Assembly: GCA_947624455.1 (NCBI GenBank)
Contig: CANQKL010000006.1
Span: forward strand, 1-23,307
Direction: 5' to 3'
DNA: 23,307 nucleotides
Source: an uncultured Clostridia bacterium
Lineage (GTDB): Bacteria; Bacillota; Clostridia; UMGS1883
Positions 1-7,822 of the stretch are shown in pieces; position 1 is the first letter of the stretch; each line of letters starts with the position of its first letter. Position numbers and translations under genes: made by a program. The notes beneath the pieces are model-generated. The model was not told the DNA's origin. It searched no databases and worked only from the letters and a program-made list of their open reading frames with translations.

Positions 1-2
1 CT

Positions 3-2612
3 GCCCCGCACGAACTCTTTGCCAGTGAAAAAACGGGCGTGCTTTACGCCGTAGACGCTCCGCCGACGGTCACTGTGGCGGCCAGCGATAACACGGTATA
101 CATTCCCTTGAAAAAATACATGAGGCTTGTAGGGGAAGGTTCGTCGTACAACAAAATCACAAACGGCGATTTTGAAAACGGAAAAACTGACAACGTGGCT
201 GAAAACAGCGAATTCAACATAATAGACGGTTATCCCTATGGCCGCGGCGACAAGGTCCTTCAAGGGCCGTCAGGCATATATGGCGGCAGAGGCGTGAGCG
301 GGATAGGCGGCTCAAGCTCCTTCCAAAAAACTGTGGAGATAAGCGCCGGCAAAACGTATTACTATGCCATGGACGTTTTCCAGACCTCCAGATCAGGGCT
401 GTTTATGAATTACGCTTTTACAAGCAAGGGCCTGAAGTGTAAGTCCATTGGCAGGTACGACGATTATATCGACGGAACGGTTTATATTGTCCCCGGCGCC
501 CAGTCGTCGGTCAGCTCCGTCACAGCGTCAGATGTGAGAGAAACCGCCAACGGCAGAAATTTTGCCGCTCCTCATGCGGGCGGCTGGCACACCTTTGAAG
601 GCGTAGTGACCGCCCCGGAGGAAGCGAAATATTTTGAGTTCGACGCGTACTATTTCTGCGATTCGCCGGGCAGCCTTATCGACAATGTAACTTTTTGCCA
701 GGTAGAAAACATTCCGGCCTCTGTGACTGTCCGTTTTAAGGATGAAAGCGGGAACCTGATAACGACCGAGACTGTAGACGGCTTATTCGTCGGCGGCTCA
801 TATTCGTATGACATTACGAAAGTACTCCAGTACGGCGGAAACAGTTATGTGTACGTTTCGGGCAACAGTGATATAGAGTGGCTGAGCGAGACAAACGAAC
901 TCGAGCTTACATACAAGAGGGATGTAGTGACCGGCCCCATAGAGCTTGCCCGTCGCGCCAGAGTGGGCGTGCCTCCTGTGGTACCCGCCTCTATTGACGC
1001 TGTGGGCCAGAGCGGCAGTCAGTTCAAAAATCTCAAGGTCAACTGGACTAACGCCGATCATGTGCCGCAAAAAGAGGATGTGGCCTCTGGATATACCGTA
1101 ACCGGCTTCCTCGACGAATTTCCGGATACTGCGGTCAACGTGAAGGTGACGGTTGCCGACGCCGTGGAGGGACTGCTCATAGCGGATTACGAGTTTGAAG
1201 GCGACACTGGCGACAGCACGGCAAACGGTTACGACGGTGAGTTTGTGGGCGGCGAGCCAACCTACAGGGGCGGCGCCATCGAGCTGCACGGAGCGGCCGG
1301 CGGCAATCCAAAGGCTGACCGGAGGTATATCAAGCTCCCCGACGGCGCGACTGAGGACATAATATCCGCGGCTGAGAGCGGCGGCTTTACTATTTCAGCC
1401 CGCCTTAAAAAGGAAGCCGTCCGCAACGAGTTCCTTTTCTCGATGCACGAGGAGGAAGCGAAAGGTACCGCCCGCAACAAATCTTTTTCGGTCATTGACG
1501 GCGGACAAAACGGAAGCGACCAGAGCGCTTACCGCTTTGAGGCTTCGGCGGATGGAACAGACGGGACAGTGAAAGTCCTTCAATCCAACAACGGTCATAA
1601 GAGAGCCGCCGCGGATCAGGAGTTTGTGAACCTTAGCGCGACCTTTAAGTATGACGGCGGCGGAATGGGAGCCGTGAAGCTCTATATCAACGGGGAAGAT
1701 GTGTCCGGGGAAGAAGTCGTCATTGACTTCACTCCCGGAGATGTGAAAAATAACAGCAACGGAACTTTCGCGAGCTATATCGGGCTTTCGCCCTGGGACG
1801 ATTTCAGTTGGTACGGAACTATCGACTACTTCAAGATCTATGGGGTCGCCCTGACCGGGGACGAGATCGCGGAACGGGACAGATTTGTGGAAGCGAACGC
1901 TTACCTTGGCCGGGCTGAGAACGGCGATCTCACCATCGACTTTGAATTTGGAGACGGCCTGCCCGCCGGGGCCGCTATCGAGATCACCCGTGAGGACAAC
2001 GGCTACGAGAAGCTGATCTCCGATATGAACGGCAAAAAGACCGTCAGCCTCACGCCAGCGGGCAACGGCTCCAATATCATTTACACCGCCGCGGCGAAGA
2101 TGGGGAACATTGTTTTGGGCAGCGTCAGCGCCAGCCTTTACAGCGTTGTAGTGAAAAACATCGCCTCGTCCGAGCTTGGATACACTTTTGATACGGTAAA
2201 TCCCGTCATGGTGGCCAAGGCAAATGACGTTATAGCAAAGGGCGGCGTGGCGTTCGGGCCGGAATTGACCGATGAAGCCAGCCTTATCATGACCAAGGAA
2301 GGCAACGAGATCAAAATAAAGGATGTGGCGTACAAACTTGGAATTGGCTTTACCGTCAACGGTGGCAGCCTTTACGTCGGAGCCAGTGAAAAGACGGTGA
2401 ACGGCGGACAGGAAGGCAAGGTATACGCCGTGCTTACCGTGGGCGAGGACAGTGTTACCCTTTCCGGCGAAATAGTGGACGGCGACGTTGTTCCCTCCGA
2501 AGCGGTGACTTTGTCGGTTGACAGCGTGAACATCGAGTTTGTGGAAACTCTCATTGAGGAGCTGGAGTTTGACGGCGGGAACGCGGTTCAGGACTTCATC
2601 CCCGAGCTATGA
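3..2612 (+). CDS. Large LamG/Ig-like extracellular protein, 5' end cut by the window edge
   Basis: The frame is open to the left edge of the window, so the GTG at 39 is probably not the true start and the signal peptide is not visible. At least 869 codons are present. Counting from the GTG at 39, residues about 40-220 look like a beta-sandwich carbohydrate-binding-type region. Residues about 224-300 resemble a MucBP-like repeat (VTVRFKDESGNLI). Residues about 311-375 resemble a bacterial Ig-like domain of the Big_4 type. Residues about 376-605 resemble a LamG/concanavalin-A-like domain, with YEFEGDTGDSTANGYDG at its start and a late YGTIDYFKIYG strand. The remainder is beta-rich and unassigned. 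No LPXTG motif or C-terminal membrane anchor is visible. The likely role is a secreted or surface-bound glycan-binding protein. The 60-residue peptide gene follows 17 nt after the stop. Domain names are judged from residue patterns and are approximate. Confidence 0.85.
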   Translation, partial: APHELFASEKTGVLYAVDAPPTVTVAASDNTVYIPLKKYMRLVGEGSSYNKITNGDFENGKTDNVAENSEFNIIDGYPYGRGDKVLQGPSGIYGGRGVSGIGGSSSFQKTVEISAGKTYYYAMDVFQTSRSGLFMNYAFTSKGLKCKSIGRYDDYIDGTVYIVPGAQSSVSSVTASDVRETANGRNFAAPHAGGWHTFEGVVTAPEEAKYFEFDAYYFCDSPGSLIDNVTFCQVENIPASVTVRFKDESGNLITTETVDGLFVGGSYSYDITKVLQYGGNSYVYVSGNSDIEWLSETNELELTYKRDVVTGPIELARRARVGVPPVVPASIDAVGQSGSQFKNLKVNWTNADHVPQKEDVASGYTVTGFLDEFPDTAVNVKVTVADAVEGLLIADYEFEGDTGDSTANGYDGEFVGGEPTYRGGAIELHGAAGGNPKADRRYIKLPDGATEDIISAAESGGFTISARLKKEAVRNEFLFSMHEEEAKGTARNKSFSVIDGGQNGSDQSAYRFEASADGTDGTVKVLQSNNGHKRAAADQEFVNLSATFKYDGGGMGAVKLYINGEDVSGEEVVIDFTPGDVKNNSNGTFASYIGLSPWDDFSWYGTIDYFKIYGVALTGDEIAERDRFVEANAYLGRAENGDLTIDFEFGDGLPAGAAIEITREDNGYEKLISDMNGKKTVSLTPAGNGSNIIYTAAAKMGNIVLGSVSASLYSVVVKNIASSELGYTFDTVNPVMVAKANDVIAKGGVAFGPELTDEASLIMTKEGNEIKIKDVAYKLGIGFTVNGGSLYVGASEKTVNGGQEGKVYAVLTVGEDSVTLSGEIVDGDVVPSEAVTLSVDSVNIEFVETLIEELEFDGGNAVQDFIPEL

Positions 2613-2629
2613 TAAGGAGGAGCGATATT

Positions 2630-2812
2630 ATGAAAAAGGATTTTGAAATTCCGGAGATAAAAGTTAAGGAGCTTAGAACCAGCGAGGTTTTAGCCGAGCT
2701 TCCAGTATTGACCCAAAGCGCCGGTCGGACGAGGGATAACGCGCTGGAGCTGAGAGACTATGAATTGGAGAGGGAGTACAGACATTGGCGGGGATTTACC
2801 CCTGGCAAATAA
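2630..2812 (+). CDS. Small 60-residue peptide of unknown function, coupled to the LamG gene
   Basis: The ATG at 2630 is preceded by AAGGAGGAG, which begins directly after the upstream TGA, so translation is probably coupled to the large surface protein. The start is chosen over the upstream in-frame ATG at 2609 because only the later one has a spaced ribosome site. The peptide begins MKKDFEIPEIKVKELRTSEV and is highly charged. It has no cysteine, no signal peptide and no membrane segment. Short proteins of the general form 'MKK-x-(Y/F)-x-x-P-x-(I/M)-x-V' next to large secreted proteins are familiar in gut Firmicutes, but their role is unknown to me. A RiPP precursor is conceivable, yet no maturation enzyme lies nearby. 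Confidence 0.7.
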   Translation: MKKDFEIPEIKVKELRTSEVLAELPVLTQSAGRTRDNALELRDYELEREYRHWRGFTPGK

Positions 2813-2827
2813 AATTCCCCCATGGGA

Positions 2828-2851
2828 GAGCGATGACAAAGGTCAGCGCTC
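2828..2851. repeat. Short hairpin downstream of the small peptide gene
   Basis: GAGCGATGAC and GTCAGCGCTC pair around a 4-nt loop with one mismatch. It lies 15 nt after the stop of the 60-residue gene, directly before a longer perfect hairpin. Confidence 0.45.
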
Positions 2852-2856
2852 TAAAC

Positions 2857-2895
2857 GACAGAACGGTAGAACCGCCCGGGTTCTACCGTTCTGTC
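2857..2895. terminator. Perfect 17-bp hairpin between convergent genes, without a T-tract
   Basis: The arms GACAGAACGGTAGAACC (2857-2873) and GGTTCTACCGTTCTGTC (2879-2895) are perfect inverted repeats around GCCCG. The hairpin sits between the plus-strand peptide gene and the minus-strand XRE gene, the usual place for a bidirectional terminator. Neither side carries a run of T, so an intrinsic terminator is not proven. A protein-binding or mRNA-stabilising role is also possible. Confidence 0.5.
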
Positions 2896-2945
2896 AGGTC
2901 CGCGTCATATTGCGGAATTAAGGTAAGGGCTACGCAGTTGCCTCA

Positions 2946-3263
2946 TTAGCTCAAAAGAGCCTCAAGCATGGCGGCTACAACGGCGAGCTGACGCTCGTCG
3001 CAGCGCTTTACCAGCCGAGTCACGCGATCGACCTCCTCCGTCTTAGCGGGGTCATCGGGATAAAAAATCACGTTCGGGTCAATGCCAAGCACCGTAATGA
3101 TGGTACATAACGTTTCATAACTGGGAGTCTGTCCTTCGTTTTCCAACGCTGCTATGTAACGCGGCGATTTTCCAATTTTCTCAGAAAATTCTTCCCTTGT
3201 GAGATTGGCGGCAATACGAGCCTCCTTAACGACCCTGCCAAATGTGTCGTTGTTGAGCTGCAT
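2946..3263 (-). CDS. XRE-family helix-turn-helix regulator (105 aa)
   Basis: Residues about 8-62 form a Cro/C1-type HTH_3 domain: FGRVVKEARIAANLTREEFS with recognition helix SPRYIAALENE, then the typical PSYETLCTIITVLGIDPN tail. The remaining 40 residues are helical (DDPAKTEEVDRVTRLVKRCD) and may mediate dimerisation. The ATG at 3263 is preceded on the minus strand by AGAGGTGA with 7 nt spacing. The gene stands alone and is divergent from the serine acetyltransferase operon. Its promoter region overlaps a Spo0A-box-like heptamer. The targets are unknown; autoregulation is the default guess for such a small standalone regulator. Confidence 0.85.
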   Translation of the reverse strand: MQLNNDTFGRVVKEARIAANLTREEFSEKIGKSPRYIAALENEGQTPSYETLCTIITVLGIDPNVIFYPDDPAKTEEVDRVTRLVKRCDERQLAVVAAMLEALLS

Positions 3264-3278
3264 ACTTACTTCACCTCT

Positions 3279-3306
3279 ATTATATTGTACACTTTTTTCG
3301 ACATAA
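3279..3306 (-). promoter_or_regulatory. Candidate promoter of the XRE gene with a 0A-box-like heptamer
   Basis: On the minus strand a TATAAT (3279-3284) lies just upstream of the ribosome site. A weak -35 (TTATGT) lies 16 bp further up. The heptamer TGTCGAA, the core of the Spo0A box, occupies 3297-3303 and overlaps the -35. The -10 is convincing; the 0A box is one short motif and could be chance. Confidence 0.5.
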
Positions 3307-3376
3307 AATAAATGCGATGAAAATGCAAATTAACAATGCTTTATTATGTCATTGTGTTAAAGAATCGCATAAGTTC

Positions 3377-3405
3377 TTGACAATTTTATACCGTTGTTGT
3401 ATAAT
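3377..3405 (+). promoter_or_regulatory. Consensus sigma-A promoter for the cysE operon
   Basis: TTGACA (3377-3382), a 17-bp spacer and TATAAT (3400-3405) match the vegetative consensus exactly. The transcript would have a leader of about 75 nt before the ATG at 3488. The leader holds one small possible stem (GTCTG/CAGAC, about 3437-3462). I see no T-box or riboswitch-like fold. Confidence 0.85.
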
Positions 3406-3487
3406 AAAGTCACGGTGATTTTGCGCCATACATTCAGTCTGAGCATAATATATACAGACGCGATATTACCAGCGGGAGGTTTGCCTT

Positions 3488-4372
3488 ATGGAAAAATACG
3501 ATACCGAAAATCTTGTTGACGTTATGCTGGACAGCTACAAGAAGCACGAGCTTACTGTCCGGCTGGACGCCGACAATATGCTGAACAAAAATGTCCTCAT
3601 CGACGTTATGGAGGAATTGAGAAAGATTCTCTTTCCCGGCTTTTTTGACCAGAACCGGGTGCGCAGCGAATATCTGAGGTTCCTGGTGGGCGAAAGGTTA
3701 GAGTTCATCCAGTACAACTTGAAAAAACAGGTCGCCCGGGCCTTCGGCAACTGCGAGCTGTGCGGCGACTGCAGCCGCAGCGCAGCCGACAAAAAGGCCG
3801 AGGATATAGTCTACAAATTTATGGAAAAGCTGCCTGAACTGAGGGAGTATCTGTATTACGACGTCCAGGCGGCCTATAACGGCGATCCGGCGGCCTACAG
3901 CATCGAGGAAATAATTTTCTCTTACCCGGGACTTTTCGCCGTTACGGTTTACCGCGTGGCCCACGAGCTTTGGCTGCTGGAGGTGCCTATGATCCCCCGC
4001 ATCCTCACCGAGTACGCCCACAGCGTCACCGGCATAGACATACACCCGGGGGCGAAGATCGGCCGGAGCTTTTTCATCGACCACGGCACGGGCATAGTTA
4101 TCGGCGAGACTACGCAGATAGGGGACAACGTGAAGATATATCAGGGCGTGACCCTTGGAGCCTTGTCCACGAGAAAGGGCCAGCAGCTCAAGGGCATAAA
4201 GCGCCACCCCACCATTGGCGACAATGTGACCATCTACTCCGGCACCACCATCCTTGGCGGGGACACCGTCATCGAAAAGGGCGCAACCATCGGAGCAAAC
4301 GCTTTCATCACCAGCTCTGTGGACGAGGGTATGAGGGTCAGCGTCAAAAATCCCGAGCTGGAATACAAATAA
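3488..4372 (+). CDS. cysE: Serine O-acetyltransferase (EpsC/CysE type, 294 aa)
   Basis: It would transfer acetyl from acetyl-CoA to L-serine, giving O-acetylserine, the acceptor for sulfide in cysteine synthesis (EC 2.3.1.30), in the cytosol. The C-terminal third is a left-handed beta-helix of hexapeptide repeats, with the signature run GIDIHPGAKIGRSFFIDHGT, then GIVIGETTQIGDNVKIYQGV, then KRHPTIGDNVTIYSGTTILG. The His in FIDHGTG is the expected catalytic residue. The helical N-terminal half, including a Cys-rich patch (CELCGDCSR at about residues 96-104), matches the longer EpsC-type enzymes. The ATG at 3488 follows GGGAGG with good spacing and a perfect promoter. The DHHW gene starts 27 nt later without a terminator, so this appears to be the first gene of an operon with an O-acylation pair. 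Confidence 0.93.
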   Translation: MEKYDTENLVDVMLDSYKKHELTVRLDADNMLNKNVLIDVMEELRKILFPGFFDQNRVRSEYLRFLVGERLEFIQYNLKKQVARAFGNCELCGDCSRSAADKKAEDIVYKFMEKLPELREYLYYDVQAAYNGDPAAYSIEEIIFSYPGLFAVTVYRVAHELWLLEVPMIPRILTEYAHSVTGIDIHPGAKIGRSFFIDHGTGIVIGETTQIGDNVKIYQGVTLGALSTRKGQQLKGIKRHPTIGDNVTIYSGTTILGGDTVIEKGATIGANAFITSSVDEGMRVSVKNPELEYK

Positions 4373-4399
4373 AGGCCGTACTGATTGAGGGTGAGTCTG

Positions 4400-5575
4400 T
4401 TGCACAAAGGAAATAACTGGGTAAACGCCCTGTTTTTGGGCTGCATATGGCTGTTCCTGACAGCTTGCCTGGCCCGCGCGGCCTTTTTCCCCAAGGAGAT
4501 AAGCTCCGAGGAAAACCGCTACGCCAACAGGCTCTCCCGCCCTACGGCGGCGTCATTGCTGGATGGCAGCTTCCAAGACGGGGTGGAGGACGCTTTGTCT
4601 GATCAGGCCCTGTTTTCGGGCCGGGCCAGGAGCGCCGTCAACCTCGTTTCCTCCCGGGTGAGGGACGGGCTGCTTTCCGGACTTTACTCCTCCCAAAGGG
4701 ACAGGTACATACGCCTATGCGATACCGTCAGCATTTTTGGGGGGGATTATCTGGTTTACGATACCCGCCGTCTGGAGGATATGCGGCCCCAGCTCGACAA
4801 AAAGGCGGCGGCCATAAACAGCTTTGCCGCCGCGCACCCGCAGATACCGGTCTATGTCTACTACATAGAAAAGGATACCGATATAAACTTTGAGACTGGC
4901 GAAAAGGCGGGGGCGCGCGAATACCTGACCGGCGCGCTGAATCTGCCGGACTCCCATAAGGCGGCGCTTGAGATCAACAGCTTTGAGGACTATGCCCGCC
5001 TGTTCTACCGTACCGACCACCACTGGAACTACAAGGGTTCTTACCGGGGCTATCTGGACGTGCTGGAGCTTCTTGGCGGCGGAAATGCCCTGACCCCTGC
5101 CGGGCAGGTCACGCTGGACAAGCGTCTGAGCGGCTCCAAGGCCATTGAAAGCGGCGGCAAAGGCGTGCGCTCCGAGGAGTTCACGGCCTATCGGTTCGAC
5201 TTTCCGCCCATGACCGTCGCCGTCAACGGCGTTCCCGCCGGAGACTACGGCGCGCAGGAGGAGTATTTTGCTGGCGGCGGCCCCGAGGAACTCACTTACG
5301 GCGGCTTTTACGGAGCCGACTATGGGGAGATCGTCTTTGACACCGGAAGCGGCGGGGAAAACCTGCTGATTCTGGGCGAATCCCACGACAACGCCATACT
5401 CAAGCTCCTTGCCTCTGGATTTGGACGGACGTTTGCGGTCGATCTGCGCTACTATCAGGCGCAGACCGGAAAAGAATTTGACGCCTGGGACTACATCCAA
5501 AGCAACGGCATAGACAAGGCGCTGCTTATCGGCAGCATTGGCTTCTACCTCTCTGATGAAATAACTCTGGATTAA
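4400..5575 (+). CDS. DHHW-family membrane-anchored protein (SGNH/AlgX-like partner of MBOAT)
   Basis: One membrane helix lies near the N-terminus (VNALFLGCIWLFLTACLA), followed by a long extracytoplasmic region. The family signature TDHHWNYKG is near residues 205-213, and a GESHDN motif near residue 330 sits where AlgX/AlgJ-like SGNH proteins carry their catalytic serine. The family is always seen beside MBOAT acyltransferases, as here: an MBOAT gene follows after 57 nt. The inferred role is to move or deliver acetyl groups to a cell-wall or capsule glycan outside the membrane. Start choice: TTG at 4400 has GAGGGTG six bases upstream. GTG at 4391 and TTG at 4385 are in frame but have poorer ribosome sites. 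The substrate glycan is not evident. Confidence 0.82.
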   Translation: MHKGNNWVNALFLGCIWLFLTACLARAAFFPKEISSEENRYANRLSRPTAASLLDGSFQDGVEDALSDQALFSGRARSAVNLVSSRVRDGLLSGLYSSQRDRYIRLCDTVSIFGGDYLVYDTRRLEDMRPQLDKKAAAINSFAAAHPQIPVYVYYIEKDTDINFETGEKAGAREYLTGALNLPDSHKAALEINSFEDYARLFYRTDHHWNYKGSYRGYLDVLELLGGGNALTPAGQVTLDKRLSGSKAIESGGKGVRSEEFTAYRFDFPPMTVAVNGVPAGDYGAQEEYFAGGGPEELTYGGFYGADYGEIVFDTGSGGENLLILGESHDNAILKLLASGFGRTFAVDLRYYQAQTGKEFDAWDYIQSNGIDKALLIGSIGFYLSDEITLD

Positions 5576-5632
5576 GGTATCTGACCCCGCGCCAATTTTG
5601 CGGCGTTGCCTTAACTGACTTGGAGGCTACAA

Positions 5633-7015
5633 ATGGTTTTTAGCAGCATGACCTTTCTGGTATTTTTCCTGCCTCTATGCACGGGGGCCTATTTCCTGTG
5701 CGGAAACCGCGGCTGGCGGAACTTTGTTCTGCTGGCCTTTTCGCTGCTGTTTTACGCCTGGGGTGAACCGAAAAATGTCCTCCTTATAATAGCCGCGGCT
5801 TTCGCCGCTTATCTGGGCGGGCTTGGAATGTGCCGCTTCCCAAAGGCGAAAAAGCCGATCTTCGCGGTCACGGTCGTGCTCCTGACCGCCAATCTGGCGG
5901 TGTTCAAGTACCTCGGCTTTCTGGCGCGGGAGGCCGAAAAGCTGACGGGGATAGATTTTGGGCTGCATGAAATTGTTCTTCCCATAGGCATAAGCTTTTA
6001 TACCTTCCAAATACTGTCTTACGTCATAGACCTGTACCGGGGCGAGATAGCCCTTCAGAAAAACCCTCTCAAGCTCCTGCTTTACGTGTCTCTGTTCCCC
6101 CAGCTCATAGCCGGCCCCATAGTCCGGTACAAAACGGTGGAGATAGAGCTGTCCCGGCGAAGCGAGAGCCTGTCAGCGGCGGCCTCCGGCTGGCGGCGAT
6201 TCACAGTCGGACTGGCTAAAAAAGTGATTGTCGCCAACAAGGTCGCTCAGGTGGCCGAGGTCATTTACTCCTCGTCCTCCGGCGTCGGCGCCCTGGCGTA
6301 CTGGCTGGCGGCGCTGGCCTATACCATGCAGATATATTACGACTTTTCCGGTTACAGCGATATGGCTATCGGCCTTGGGCGGATATTCGGGTTCAGTTTC
6401 CCCGAAAATTTCGACTACCCCTACGTCTCCCGGTCGATCACCGAATTTTGGCGGCGTTGGCACATCTCCCTGTCCAGGTGGTTCAGGGACTACATATACA
6501 TCCCTCTGGGCGGCAGCAGAACCACCCGGCTAAAGTGGCTCAGGAACCTGCTGGTGGTATGGGGCCTGACGGGACTGTGGCACGGGGCGGATTGGAACTT
6601 CATCATATGGGGGCTGTACTTCGCGGTCTTGCTGGCGGCGGAAAAGCTCTGCGGAAGATTCCTGTCCAGGCTTCCGGGGCTTTTCGGCTGGCTTTACACC
6701 TTCGCCGCGGTAAACGTGAGCTGGGTCATCTTTAATATAACGGACCTTCGCCGATTGGCAAAGGTTTTGGCTTCCATGTTCGTATACCGGCCCACCGATT
6801 TTACCGCGCTGGTCATGGCCGATTCCTCGGTGGCGAACGCCGCCCTGTATCTGCCGCTGGCCCTTGTCCTGGCTTTTCCGGTGGTACGCGAGCTGAAAAA
6901 GCGCGTCCGCGTACCGGAGGCGGCGTTGAACCTTTGCTGTCTGCTGCTGATGGCCCTGAGCCTGGCCGCCATCGTCAGCTCCTCGTTTGACCCCTTCATT
7001 TACTTTAGATTTTAA
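5633..7015 (+). CDS. MBOAT-family membrane O-acyltransferase (AlgI/DltB-like, 460 aa)
   Basis: A polytopic membrane protein that begins MVFSSMTFLVFFLPL, as AlgI-type proteins do. Conserved blocks are visible: LPIGISFYTFQILSYVIDLY, LFPQLIAGPIVRYK, YYDFSGYSDMAIGLGRIFGF, FWRRWHISLSRWFRDYIYIP and GLTGLWHGADWNFIIWGLY. The last holds the invariant catalytic His at about residue 313. Length is normal for the family. It probably passes acetyl groups across the membrane, handing them to the DHHW protein encoded just upstream. The ATG at 5633 has GGAGG six bases before it. A weak hairpin follows the stop, and the next promoter starts 50 nt on, so this closes the operon that begins with cysE. Confidence 0.93.
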   Translation: MVFSSMTFLVFFLPLCTGAYFLCGNRGWRNFVLLAFSLLFYAWGEPKNVLLIIAAAFAAYLGGLGMCRFPKAKKPIFAVTVVLLTANLAVFKYLGFLAREAEKLTGIDFGLHEIVLPIGISFYTFQILSYVIDLYRGEIALQKNPLKLLLYVSLFPQLIAGPIVRYKTVEIELSRRSESLSAAASGWRRFTVGLAKKVIVANKVAQVAEVIYSSSSGVGALAYWLAALAYTMQIYYDFSGYSDMAIGLGRIFGFSFPENFDYPYVSRSITEFWRRWHISLSRWFRDYIYIPLGGSRTTRLKWLRNLLVVWGLTGLWHGADWNFIIWGLYFAVLLAAEKLCGRFLSRLPGLFGWLYTFAAVNVSWVIFNITDLRRLAKVLASMFVYRPTDFTALVMADSSVANAALYLPLALVLAFPVVRELKKRVRVPEAALNLCCLLLMALSLAAIVSSSFDPFIYFRF

Positions 7016-7032
7016 GGCGATGCCGCCAGAAT

Positions 7033-7055
7033 ACCGCCGCAATTTTCTGCGCGGT
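7033..7055 (+). terminator. Weak hairpin after the MBOAT gene
   Basis: ACCGC and GCGGT pair, with an inner GCA/TGC stem and a single bulged C, followed by AAAATTT. It lies in the gap between the operon end and the next promoter. The poor T-tail makes termination uncertain. Confidence 0.35.
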
Positions 7056-7064
7056 AAAATTTCC

Positions 7065-7093
7065 TTGACAAATCACGGAAAAACATATATAAT
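7065..7093 (+). promoter_or_regulatory. Consensus sigma-A promoter for the zinc-ribbon membrane gene pair
   Basis: TTGACA (7065-7070), a 17-bp spacer and TATAAT (7088-7093). The leader to the ATG at 7142 is about 42 nt and ends in AAGGAGGAG. Confidence 0.85.
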
Positions 7094-7141
7094 ATGATAA
7101 GGGCTTGTGTAGCTTGAGAAAGTAACAAAGGAGGAGATGCT

Positions 7142-7804
7142 ATGACAAAATTCTGTACAAACTGCGGCAATCCGTTGGATGAGACCGCCAGCTTTTGCGA
7201 AAGATGCGGCGCTCCGAACCCAGATCACGCGGCCTCCGGGAGCCGGTCATTGGCCAAGCGCGGCCTCGGCGGCCCGAAAAGGAACAGACGCCGAAGGCTG
7301 TCCGTAATAATAGGCGTTCTTGCGGCGGTCACAGTCTGCCTTGTCCTGGTTATCACCCTTTCCTCAAGGACGGGGTATAGAGGCGTTATCCGCAAGTATG
7401 TGAAGGCTGTGGAAAACGTGGACGGCTGGGCGGCGGCGGAGCTTGTGTCCGACGCTCAGAAGGAAGGGTTCAACCTTGACGACAGTGATATAGCCGACAT
7501 CTATGAGTGGCAGTTTGAAACAGATATGGACAGCTATGAGGAACGGGTGGGGCGCGACGTCCGTCTGAGTTGGAAGCTGGACGATTTCGACGTAATGGAA
7601 AAACGCGAAAGAGATAATTTTGTTGATATGTACGATTCCATGGGCATGGATATGGACGATATAAAAAAGGTGGCCGAGGCCGAGATAGTACTCGACGCCA
7701 AGGGCCGGGACAAGGAGAGGGAATACGAGATAGAGCTGACTCTCGTCAAGGAAAACGGCAAGTGGAAGCTCTGGGGCAATGGCTTATTTATACGGGAGCC
7801 TTAA
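7142..7804 (+). CDS. Zinc-ribbon, single-helix membrane protein of unknown function (220 aa)
   Basis: The N-terminus is a zinc ribbon with ligands Cys5, Cys8, Cys19 and Cys22 (FCTNCGNPL and FCERCGAP). A basic stretch (PKRNRRRRLS) and one membrane helix at about residues 52-74 follow. The outer part, about 145 residues, is acidic and resembles the NTF2-like/DUF4878 type of extracytoplasmic domain: it starts YRGVIRKYVKAVENVDGWAA and ends GKWKLWGNGLFI. Proteins with this plan are common in Clostridia and mostly uncharacterised; roles in envelope sensing have been guessed. The gene has its own consensus promoter, and the next gene begins 18 nt after its stop, so the two are probably co-transcribed. 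Confidence 0.8.
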   Translation: MTKFCTNCGNPLDETASFCERCGAPNPDHAASGSRSLAKRGLGGPKRNRRRRLSVIIGVLAAVTVCLVLVITLSSRTGYRGVIRKYVKAVENVDGWAAAELVSDAQKEGFNLDDSDIADIYEWQFETDMDSYEERVGRDVRLSWKLDDFDVMEKRERDNFVDMYDSMGMDMDDIKKVAEAEIVLDAKGRDKEREYEIELTLVKENGKWKLWGNGLFIREP

Positions 7805-7822
7805 ACACAAAGGAGTGTCGAT

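Noticed and set aside
39..2554. Several long open frames on the minus strand opposite the LamG gene
   Set aside because: They lack ribosome sites, give low-complexity or basic sequence and lie inside a clearly coding frame; they are shadows caused by GC-rich codon use.
3406..3487. Riboswitch or T-box leader before cysE
   Set aside because: The leader is only about 75 nt, with one small stem and no T-box sequence or long specifier stem.
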